From NCBI GenBank assembly GCA_009835515.1, contig VXXH01000837.1, positions 1-5,462 of the forward strand: 5,462 bases of DNA. The letters are read 5' to 3'. Of this stretch, positions 1 through 5,396 are shown one piece after another; the first letter of the stretch is position 1, and every line of letters starts with the position of its first letter. Below the pieces are notes generated by a model. The model worked only from the letters and a program-made list of their open reading frames with translations. It did not search any database and was not told the origin of the DNA. Both the position numbers and the translations under genes were made by a program. This stretch comes from Candidatus Poribacteria bacterium (GTDB taxonomy: Bacteria; Poribacteria; WGA-4E; WGA-3G).

Positions 1-3
1 TAA

Positions 4-9
4 TATCAT
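4..9 (+). promoter_or_regulatory. Weak candidate -10 box for the his operon
   Basis: TATCAT matches the sigma-70 -10 consensus at five of six bases and would start transcription near position 16, upstream of the leader peptide. Its -35 partner would lie outside the window, so it cannot be tested here. Other hexamers in 1-60, such as TAAATT at 16-21 and TTTAGT at 36-41, match less well and lack a convincing -35. The operon promoter must lie in this stretch or just before the window if the leader ORF is transcribed. Confidence 0.2.
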
Positions 10-73
10 TAAGTGTAAATTAAAGTCACTAACTTTTTAGTAGCAAGTTTTGGCTTGCAAACGGTACCGAAAA

Positions 74-127
74 ATGCTTAACACGCCTACATTTAATATT
101 CATCACCATCATTCGGTCCACTTTTGA
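74..127 (+). CDS. hisL: Histidine operon leader peptide (attenuator peptide)
   Basis: This is a short ORF of 17 codons, MLNTPTFNIHHHHSVHF, with ATG at 74-76 and TGA at 125-127. Codons at 101-112 are CAT CAC CAT CAT, and a fifth His codon (CAC) lies at 119-121, so five of the last eight residues are histidine. It sits about 300 bases before hisZ-hisG-hisS and just ahead of a hairpin ending in nine T residues. That is the arrangement of the enterobacterial HisL leader, whose translation senses charged tRNA(His). The peptide itself is probably not functional; its translation is the signal. The sequence resembles HisL only in its His run. I see no strong Shine-Dalgarno site in 60-73, which is the main weakness. 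A small hairpin, GCAAG (43-47) with CTTGC (54-58), lies upstream. The role is inferred from codon content and position. Confidence 0.78.
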   Translation: MLNTPTFNIHHHHSVHF

Positions 128-215
128 GTAGAGCGGATGAGGGAATGTGAATAAATATCTTTGATACGAAGCAAGTTTAATTTGTTTGGACCCTGGTAAA
201 CGAGCCGCTCTCCTC
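126..215 (+). promoter_or_regulatory. Antiterminator pairing of the his attenuator
   Basis: GAGTAGAGCGG at 126-136 is complementary to CCGCTCTCCTC at 205-215, with a single T-C mismatch (129 against 212), giving ten base pairs. This pairing uses 207-211 and is topologically incompatible with the terminator base stem (192-201 with 256-265). The 5' strand starts inside the leader stop codon (125-127). A ribosome stalled in the His run (101-112) would leave it free, while a ribosome at the stop codon would cover it. A competing six-pair helix, GGTCCA (115-120) with TGGACC (187-192), cannot coexist with it and would favour termination when the leader is untranslated. The complementarity is read directly; the switching is inferred. 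Confidence 0.65.
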
Positions 216-274
216 CGTGCCGCGTTAGTGGTACGCGCGAGAAAAAGAGCAGACTGTTTACTGGGTTTTTTTTT
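192..274 (+). terminator. Intrinsic terminator of the his attenuator
   Basis: CCTGGTAAAC (192-201) pairs with GTTTACTGGG (256-265) over ten positions, including two G-U wobbles, and nine T residues follow at 266-274. Inside lie a symmetrical 5 by 5 internal loop, GCTCT (207-211) with AGAGC (246-250), and an apical hairpin, CGTGCC (216-221) with GGTACG (230-235). The result is one long interrupted hairpin. Hairpin plus T run is the signature of Rho-independent termination. Because it lies between the leader ORF and hisZ, it should act as a conditional terminator and not as the end of an upstream gene. Confidence 0.72.
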
Positions 275-285
275 GGCTTTTTCTC
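239..285 (+). repeat. Perfect 9-bp inverted repeat spanning the terminator T run
   Basis: GAGAAAAAG (239-247) is the exact reverse complement of CTTTTTCTC (277-285), with a 29-base loop that contains the terminator 3' arm and its T run. The downstream arm is transcribed only after the termination point, so this stem can form only in read-through RNA. It conflicts with the 246-250 terminator helix. It might lock the read-through state, or it may be a by-product of A- and T-rich sequence. Confidence 0.4.
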
Positions 286-325
286 ATTGCCTTCCATTGG
301 TCTATTAAAGCACAACTTATTCGCT

Positions 326-346
326 GGTGAGGTCTCCCACCTCTCC
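326..346 (+). repeat. Small leader hairpin
   Basis: GGTGAGGT (326-333) pairs with ACCTCTCC (339-346) apart from one T-T mismatch, around a five-base loop. No T run follows, so it is not a terminator. It lies in the untranslated leader between the attenuator and hisZ. TATAAC at 353-358 resembles a -10 box but has no recognisable -35. I assign no function. Confidence 0.35.
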
Positions 347-361
347 CTCAATTATAACTAA

Positions 362-409
362 CGTTGTTGAAATTTGGCGAAAACCCGTTTTTGACAACGA
401 AAAAAACGG
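362..409 (+). promoter_or_regulatory. Two mutually exclusive hairpins before hisZ
   Basis: CGTTGTTGAAA (362-372) pairs with TTTGACAACG plus flanking T (389-399), giving eleven pairs with two G-U wobbles. CCGTTTTT (385-392) also pairs perfectly with AAAAACGG (402-409). The arms share 389-392, so only one can form at a time. The region ends 24 bases before the hisZ ATG, and 421-433 has no Shine-Dalgarno match. TTGACA at 391-396 is a perfect -35 hexamer, but no good -10 follows at 16-18 bases; CTTAAT at 418-423 is too far. This could be a second control point or simply structured leader RNA. Confidence 0.35.
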
Positions 410-433
410 AGCGAAAACTTAATCGTTAAAAAT

Positions 434-1870
434 ATGGAGAAGTTTGATAAACCTGCCGGGACGAATGACTTTCTACCCGAGCAGATGGTTCAGCGAAATT
501 TCGTTGAAAATGTTGTTCGTGAAACGTTTGAAACCTACGGATATGCCCAGGTTCAGACCCCCTTATTTGAATCCTTTGCGCTTTTATCCGCGCAATCCGG
601 CGAAGAGATCCGTCACAAGATGTTCACATTCGTCGGCTCGGATCGGGTAGATTATGCGCTGAGACCTGAGTTGACTGCGCCTGTCTGTCGACTCATCGCC
701 AACGGTGAACTAAAAGACCTTCCTTATCCGTATAAACTCTACTACATCGGGCAGTGTGTACGGCAGGAACCGATTACCGACGGTACCGAAGTCAAGCGGG
801 AATTCCGACAGGCAGGGGTTGAACTTGTTGGGCCGGCTTCCGCCCAGGCAGACGCTGAAATCATCGCGATTCCGATCCGAACCCTTGAGAAGCTCAACAT
901 TTCACAGACAAGATTAAGAATCGGCAATACAGGGATTTTCCGCGAGATTTTCAAACAGGTCGCGCTGGATACCAAGGATCACGGTGAAATTATATGGGAC
1001 ATTGACCACCTTGTCCGTCTCCGTAACGAGAGCCATCTATGGGATCTGGAAACGCTTCAAGACGCGCTCAATATGCTCCGTCGGTCACAAGGTTCCGACT
1101 ACCAAGGTGCTTACAAAATAGAGACTTCCGAAATTCAAGCACTGACCGCAAATACTGCGCTGACTTATGTAGAAAAACTACCAGCAGTTGCCGAGGAGAC
1201 CTATAAAGCACGGTGGCTCCGCTATTTCAATGTTTCTGAAGAGACTGCGCAGCGTTGTATAGATGTTTCAAAGATTTGTGGTGATAAGGACACTGTCATG
1301 GCAGCGTGGGAGACACTTCTCGGTGACACTGCGAAAACAGCACGTCAAGAACTGATAGCACTTTGCAACTGTTTAGAAAACTACGATATTACAGACTTTG
1401 AAATCAATTTGGGTATCACGCGCGGGTTTGATTTCTATACCGGCACGGTTTTTCAGATTGAATTGTCTGAAAACGGTTTATCGCTCTGCGGTGGCGGGAG
1501 ATACGATGGTCTCATCGCGTCCTTTGGCGGTCCACCGACACCGGGTGCTGGGTTTGCGTTCCAATTTGACGCGCTTGTAGAGGCATTTGCCGATACAGAA
1601 CAGGCGACAGGGAACGGAAGAAGAGACTATTTTATTGCAACGGAAACTCTGGAACAGACTTCGGAAGCACACCGACTCGCTGAAACCTTGCGGAAGGAAG
1701 GTAAAAATGTGGAAGTGGATTTAATGGAACGTGATTTCCAATCCCAACGAGATTACGCCAACCGATTGAACTACGATTATCTGCTCCGCTTCACTGCAGA
1801 TGGTTCAATGTACTTGATTCACCTCAGAACTGGCGACACACAAAAAACCACTGTTACCGATCTCCTTTAG
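434..1870 (+). CDS. hisZ: HisZ, ATP phosphoribosyltransferase regulatory subunit (HisRS-like)
   Basis: HisZ is a catalytically dead relative of histidyl-tRNA synthetase. It assembles with short HisG to form the ATP phosphoribosyltransferase that opens histidine biosynthesis, and in known systems it mediates histidine feedback. The 478-residue product keeps the class II fold markers: motif 1 around residues 10-45, LRPE at 76-79, motif 2 with R110 and E112, the histidine-A motif RGFDFYTG at 330-337 and GGGRYDGL at 353-360. In motif 3 the expected arginine is gone (AGFAFQFDAL, about 372-381), and the motif 2 loop is two residues longer than in the HisS of this operon. It should therefore not aminoacylate but may still bind histidine. 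Residues about 397-478 resemble a worn anticodon-binding domain, making the protein longer than many HisZ. The start is the only ATG before the conserved GTNDFLPEQ segment, but it has no clear ribosome binding site. It is first of three tightly spaced genes. Confidence 0.85.
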   Translation: MEKFDKPAGTNDFLPEQMVQRNFVENVVRETFETYGYAQVQTPLFESFALLSAQSGEEIRHKMFTFVGSDRVDYALRPELTAPVCRLIANGELKDLPYPYKLYYIGQCVRQEPITDGTEVKREFRQAGVELVGPASAQADAEIIAIPIRTLEKLNISQTRLRIGNTGIFREIFKQVALDTKDHGEIIWDIDHLVRLRNESHLWDLETLQDALNMLRRSQGSDYQGAYKIETSEIQALTANTALTYVEKLPAVAEETYKARWLRYFNVSEETAQRCIDVSKICGDKDTVMAAWETLLGDTAKTARQELIALCNCLENYDITDFEINLGITRGFDFYTGTVFQIELSENGLSLCGGGRYDGLIASFGGPPTPGAGFAFQFDALVEAFADTEQATGNGRRDYFIATETLEQTSEAHRLAETLRKEGKNVEVDLMERDFQSQRDYANRLNYDYLLRFTADGSMYLIHLRTGDTQKTTVTDLL

Positions 1871-1890
1871 ATGTTCTTGCTTGTTAAAAA

Positions 1891-1916
1891 CTGGTGAGGA
1901 ATGCAATGCCTCCCAG
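1891..1916 (+). repeat. GC-rich hairpin at the hisZ-hisG junction
   Basis: CTGG (1891-1894) and GAGG (1896-1899) pair with CCTC (1909-1912) and CCAG (1913-1916). This makes eight pairs with one bulged T and a nine-base loop, AATGCAATG. The 5' arm contains the best Shine-Dalgarno-like string in the gap (GGTGAGGA, 1893-1900), and the loop contains ATGs at 1901 and 1906. No T run follows. The hairpin could tune hisG translation or RNA stability. Confidence 0.4.
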
Positions 1917-1936
1917 AGAAAGGCGTACAATCAAAA

Positions 1937-2716
1937 ATGCAAACGGAATCACAACGGACGCTGAACCTACTTTTACCGAAAGGGAGTCTACAATCAGAGA
2001 CCCTTGAACTGTTTCAGCGTGCCGGTTACGAACTCAACGGTTACACCGAAACTGACAGATCGTATCGCGCGACCTTCCGCGATGATAACGAATTTCAGAT
2101 TAAGATTTCACGTCCACAAGAGATCCCCGTCTATGTCGGTATGGATGACTTCTATGATTTAGGGATTACGGGTCAAGATTGGGTTGAAGAGACCGATTCA
2201 GACGTTGAAGAGATTTTGCCTCTGGAATATGGACACATTGATATTATCCTCGCTGTCCGTGAAGAACGAGAAGATATTAATACATTTGAGGATTTAATGA
2301 ATATCGCTGATGGAGACATCCTCATTTCTACCGAATATTTGAATATCGCCGAGAAATATATCCTTGAAAAGACAGAAAATAGGGTCGCACCGACGATCTT
2401 AACACCGTGGAAACGGCTGAATACCCCTGGTTCTTACCAGTCACCGATCACGCTCATGCTGTCTTTTGGAGCAACTGAGGGAAAACCGCCTGAAGAAGCC
2501 GATGCTATCATCGACAATTCGACAGCATCACGACGTACAATCAAAGCGAATGCACTCAAAGAGGTTGAACTTTTACGCGAATCCGAATCTACCCTTATTG
2601 CCAATCCGAAGGCACTCAGGGATCCATGGAAGCAGGAAAAGATTGAAGAATTCAGGCAGACCGTCCAGAAAGGTTTGCGGAGACGGCGGAGCCAAGCACT
2701 CCCCGGACACATTTAA
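1937..2716 (+). CDS. hisG: ATP phosphoribosyltransferase catalytic subunit HisG, without HisG_C domain
   Basis: HisG condenses ATP with PRPP to make phosphoribosyl-ATP, the committed step of histidine synthesis. Counting from ATG 1937 (259 residues), the family landmarks are LPKG at 13-16, RPQEIP at 59-64, DLGITGQD at 74-81, TEYLNIAEKY at 132-141, SFGATE at 176-181 and ADAIID at 188-193. The PRPP-binding loop that follows is odd: DNSTASRRT replaces the usual D-x-x-x-T-G-x-T pattern, with one extra residue. The protein ends after a DPWKQEKIEEF segment like that of long-form HisG, with a basic tail and no room for the HisG_C regulatory domain before hisS. That fits dependence on HisZ. ATG 1901 is in frame, but GGTGAGGA abuts it with no spacing and homology begins only after 1937. 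The 1937 start has a weak AAGG 13 bases upstream, so the start is not certain. The stop lies 18 bases before hisS. Confidence 0.85.
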   Translation: MQTESQRTLNLLLPKGSLQSETLELFQRAGYELNGYTETDRSYRATFRDDNEFQIKISRPQEIPVYVGMDDFYDLGITGQDWVEETDSDVEEILPLEYGHIDIILAVREEREDINTFEDLMNIADGDILISTEYLNIAEKYILEKTENRVAPTILTPWKRLNTPGSYQSPITLMLSFGATEGKPPEEADAIIDNSTASRRTIKANALKEVELLRESESTLIANPKALRDPWKQEKIEEFRQTVQKGLRRRRSQALPGHI

Positions 2717-2721
2717 TTATT

Positions 2722-2727
2722 AAGGAG
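2722..2727 (+). promoter_or_regulatory. Strong ribosome binding site of hisS
   Basis: AAGGAG lies seven bases before the ATG at 2735, which fixes the hisS start. It is the clearest Shine-Dalgarno site in the window and contrasts with the weak sites of hisZ and hisG. Confidence 0.75.
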
Positions 2728-2734
2728 CAAATTC

Positions 2735-4066
2735 ATGGCAACCCCATTTATTAAGCCGCGCGTCCCGCGCGGGATGCGAGACATCTTACCTGAACAGATG
2801 ATTCGTAGACAGTATGTTATAGGTGTCATTCGTGACGTGTTTGAGGAATTCGGTTTTGAACCTTTACAGACCCCTGCCCTTGAATTATCTGAAGTACTCA
2901 CAGGCAAATACGGACCGGATGCGGAGAAACTTATTTATCAGGCAGGACACGTCGGTGGAAAGGAGGACATCTCCCTCCGCTACGATCTTTCGGTGCCGCT
3001 TTGCCGACTTATCGCTATGTATCCACAACTCCCGAAACCGTTTAAGCGGTACCAGATTGATCCGGTCTGGCGCGCTGAGCGTCCGCAAAAGGGACGTTAT
3101 CGCCAATTTTTTCAGTGCGATGCAGATACAGTCGGCAGCGAGAGTATGCTGGCTGATGCTGAAAACGTCACGCTCATCTATCAGGTGCTAACGCGCCTCG
3201 GTTTCAAGCAATTCGAGATTAATATCAATGATCGTAAACTTATCACTGGCATCGGACAATTCGCTGGCGTGCCAACTGAACAACTTGGTGGTCTCTATCG
3301 CGCTATCGATAAACTGGATAAGATTGGGTTAGCAGGGGTCAGAGCAGAACTGGCAGAAAATCAGATTCCGGAGCCTGTTATTGAGAAACTCCTTGCATTG
3401 CTTGAGGTTGAAGGCGATGCGGCGACAGTTCTGAATGCACTCAATGCGCAACTCGGTGATTCTGAAGCCGCGCGAGAAGGTATCTCGGAATTGGAGGAAC
3501 TCATTGATTATCTCACGACGCTCGGTGTCCCAGAAGAGTTTTATAAAGTGAACGTGGCGATGGTGCGTGGTTTGGAATACTATACCGGTCCGATTTATGA
3601 GACTGTCGTTGAAGAACCGAAGATTGGGAGTATCACCGGTGGCGGTAGATACGATGAACTCATCGGAAGTTTCAGTAAACAGGGGTACCCTGCAACCGGT
3701 ACCAGTTTCGGTATTGAGCGGATTATTGACGTGATGGAAGAGTTTGATATGTTCCCACCCACAGTCGGAAAGACGGTGACACAGGTGTTAGTAACTGTTT
3801 TCGATGCCGATCTGGCGCAGGAATCCTTGAAAGTCGCGACGCATCTACGTCAAAGTGGTATTCGCGCAGAGGTTTACTCCCGCCCGGCGCGCATGAGTGC
3901 ACAGATAAAGTATGCGGATACCAAAGGCATCCCGTACGCTGTTATCCTCGGCTCGGATGAAGTAGAGGCAGGCACAGTTGCGGTCCGGGATCTCGCAAAC
4001 AGAGAACAGCAGATTGTCCCGCGAGGTGAAGTTGCTGAACGCATCCGAGAATGGACAAGTCTGTAA
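2735..4066 (+). CDS. hisS: Histidyl-tRNA synthetase
   Basis: HisS activates histidine with ATP and charges tRNA(His) in the cytoplasm. The 443-residue product is complete and has every class II signature: motif 1 near residues 19-50 with P47 (LQTPALE), motif 2 at about 104-129 with R113 and E115 (RAERPQKGRYRQF), the histidine-A motif VRGLEYYTG at 277-285, GGGRYDE at 302-308, and motif 3 with R329 (GTSFGIER, 322-329). An insertion domain spans about 175-255 and the anticodon-binding domain about 347-443. LRYDLSVP (81-88), FQCDAD (126-131) and YYTGPIYE belong to the eukaryote/archaea-like HisRS subtype, not the LRPEGTA type of E. coli. The gene follows hisG by 18 bases and should share the operon and its His-sensing attenuator. 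It is distinct from hisZ because the ATP-binding motif 3 arginine is intact. Confidence 0.95.
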   Translation: MATPFIKPRVPRGMRDILPEQMIRRQYVIGVIRDVFEEFGFEPLQTPALELSEVLTGKYGPDAEKLIYQAGHVGGKEDISLRYDLSVPLCRLIAMYPQLPKPFKRYQIDPVWRAERPQKGRYRQFFQCDADTVGSESMLADAENVTLIYQVLTRLGFKQFEININDRKLITGIGQFAGVPTEQLGGLYRAIDKLDKIGLAGVRAELAENQIPEPVIEKLLALLEVEGDAATVLNALNAQLGDSEAAREGISELEELIDYLTTLGVPEEFYKVNVAMVRGLEYYTGPIYETVVEEPKIGSITGGGRYDELIGSFSKQGYPATGTSFGIERIIDVMEEFDMFPPTVGKTVTQVLVTVFDADLAQESLKVATHLRQSGIRAEVYSRPARMSAQIKYADTKGIPYAVILGSDEVEAGTVAVRDLANREQQIVPRGEVAERIREWTSL

Positions 4067-4072
4067 AGATTG

Positions 4073-4100
4073 CCTATTGAATATTGCAAATGACAATAGG
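4073..4100 (+). promoter_or_regulatory. Hairpin overlapping the ribosome binding site of the phosphoesterase gene
   Basis: CCTATTG (4073-4079) is the exact reverse complement of CAATAGG (4094-4100), with a 14-base loop. A shorter alternative, TATTG (4082-4086) with CAATA (4094-4098), shares the 3' arm. The 3' arm overlaps AGGAG (4098-4102), the Shine-Dalgarno site 11 bases before the ATG at 4114. The stem has no T run and is unlikely to terminate transcription. It could lower translation of the downstream gene relative to the his genes. Confidence 0.45.
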
Positions 4101-4113
4101 AGTGTTATAGAAA

Positions 4114-5301
4114 ATGAAGCGACTTTATCAACGCCCTAATCTCACCCGCTATATCATTCTGCTCTGTTGCATTATTCAGGCGATACAGTTGACAAGTGCA
4201 GGGTGCAGTCATACCAAGCCGTATTACCATCCCGATATACCTGCTATTGAAAGACTCGAGAGCGAAACAGAAGGCGTGCTTCACTACCGTCTGTTGTTAC
4301 TCGGCGATGGTGGAGCACCTAAACCGGATGAACCTGTTCTAAAAACCCTCGGTGAATGGGCACAAAAGGACGCTGCGAAAACAAGTATCGTCTTTTTAGG
4401 GGACAATATGTACCCAGATGGAATGACAGAACCCCGAAAACATGAAGCAGCGGAACGACTCGGGCCCCAACTCTCTGTTGTTAAAGAGGCGGGGGTCCAT
4501 GGACTCTTTATCCCCGGAAATCACGATTGGGCAAGTGGAGGGTCGGAAGGGTATAGTGCGCTTCTGGCACAAGAGAAGTTTATCAATGATGCACTTGCCG
4601 GTGAACAGAATTTCGTGCCCACTGGAGGTTCACCCGGTCCGGTTGCGCTTGAACTACCGAGAGACAACCCCGCCGTCCGACTCATTGTTCTGGATACACA
4701 ATGGTGGCTCCATCAACATGAAAAACCAGAGAAATCACCCGAAACCGTTATAGTAGAACTGATAACACTATTGGATACAGAATTGCCAGTCATTGTTGTG
4801 GGACACCATCCATTGCAATGCTACGGTCCACACGGTGGCTTTTTTGACTGGAAATCCCACCTTTTTCCTACCAGACTTATAAAAAAATGGCTCTGGGTCC
4901 CAACGCCGATACTCGGTTCAGTGTATCCATATACACGGAAATACCTCTACAAACTGGACCAAGATATAGGCGGCAGACGTAACAAAAATATGGTGGCGCA
5001 GCTGAATCGTGCCTTTTCTACGCGAAAGTCCCCACACCAAGGCACACCTCTTTTAATCTATGCTTCAGGCCATGAACACTCTTTACAGGTCTTGAAAGGT
5101 GATAGTGTCGATTATCTCCTCGTCAGCGGGGCTGCCGCGAGTGAAAAAGTGACAGAAGTGTCATCCGGGGATAACACCTTTTTTGCCCATCAGCATTCAG
5201 GCTTTATGGCGGTGGATTTTTTTAGCGATGGGAAGGTCTTGTTGCGCGTGGTTGAACCTGAAGGTAAAGGCGTTCTCTTTCACCGATGGTTGATTTTTTA
5301 G
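4114..5301 (+). CDS. Secreted purple-acid-phosphatase-like metallophosphoesterase, probable lipoprotein
   Basis: This is a 395-residue calcineurin-like phosphoesterase. All five metal-ligand blocks of the purple acid phosphatase type are present: GDGG (64-67), GDNMY (96-100), GNHD (135-138), VVGH (228-231) and GHEH (319-322). The expected ligands are therefore D65, D97, Y100, N136, H231, H320 and H322. The tyrosine in block two and glycine in block one favour a PAP/ACP5-type dinuclear centre over the general D-x-H family. The N-terminus has basic residues, a hydrophobic stretch (12-25) and SAGC ending at C31, which resembles a lipobox although serine at -3 is unusual. A cell-envelope phosphomonoesterase is the likely role; the substrate is unknown. 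DTQWWL (194-199) follows the core. AGGAG 11 bases upstream supports the start. It follows hisS by 47 bases and may be cotranscribed, but it has no obvious link to histidine. Confidence 0.8.
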   Translation: MKRLYQRPNLTRYIILLCCIIQAIQLTSAGCSHTKPYYHPDIPAIERLESETEGVLHYRLLLLGDGGAPKPDEPVLKTLGEWAQKDAAKTSIVFLGDNMYPDGMTEPRKHEAAERLGPQLSVVKEAGVHGLFIPGNHDWASGGSEGYSALLAQEKFINDALAGEQNFVPTGGSPGPVALELPRDNPAVRLIVLDTQWWLHQHEKPEKSPETVIVELITLLDTELPVIVVGHHPLQCYGPHGGFFDWKSHLFPTRLIKKWLWVPTPILGSVYPYTRKYLYKLDQDIGGRRNKNMVAQLNRAFSTRKSPHQGTPLLIYASGHEHSLQVLKGDSVDYLLVSGAAASEKVTEVSSGDNTFFAHQHSGFMAVDFFSDGKVLLRVVEPEGKGVLFHRWLIF

Positions 5302-5367
5302 TAATTTAAAATCAGATAACGCTGGAGTACCTTACCGGCTCTTTTACACAAAAATTTGGTTTTCGTT

Positions 5368-5396
5368 GGTGTGTTTCCTAAAGCGTAAACCACACC
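5368..5396 (+). repeat. Inverted repeat downstream of the phosphoesterase gene
   Basis: GGTGTGTTT (5368-5376) pairs with AAACCACACC (5387-5396), giving nine pairs with one bulged C and a ten-base loop. Neither strand has a T run directly after it, so it is a poor intrinsic terminator, though it could protect the 3' end of the message. The rest of 5302-5462 shows no gene I can support. It may be part of a dispersed intergenic repeat, which one window cannot show. Confidence 0.4.

Noticed and set aside
222..240. T-box-like core, GTGGTAC followed by GCGCG
   Set aside because: The T-box consensus (AGGGTGGNACCGCG) is broken by an extra base and a poor 5' half. TGGT would not match the C discriminator usual in bacterial tRNA(His). 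The segment is explained by the terminator's apical hairpin, and the His-codon leader gives a simpler mechanism.
109..351. Minus-strand ORF of 80 residues across the leader
   Set aside because: It has no recognisable domain and lies exactly over the attenuator stems, which better explain the base composition.
434..1870. Reading the first gene as a second histidyl-tRNA synthetase
   Set aside because: The motif 3 arginine is missing and the gene directly precedes a HisG without HisG_C, so HisZ fits better.
2434..2712. Minus-strand ORF inside hisG
   Set aside because: It is a shadow of the conserved hisG coding sequence, with no domain of its own.
2650..2734. Frameshift hiding a HisG_C domain
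   Set aside because: Only 18 bases lie between the hisG stop and hisS, and the alternative frame adds no recognisable domain.
3845..4096. Minus-strand ORFs over the 3' end of hisS
   Set aside because: They overlap the conserved anticodon-binding domain and show no family features.
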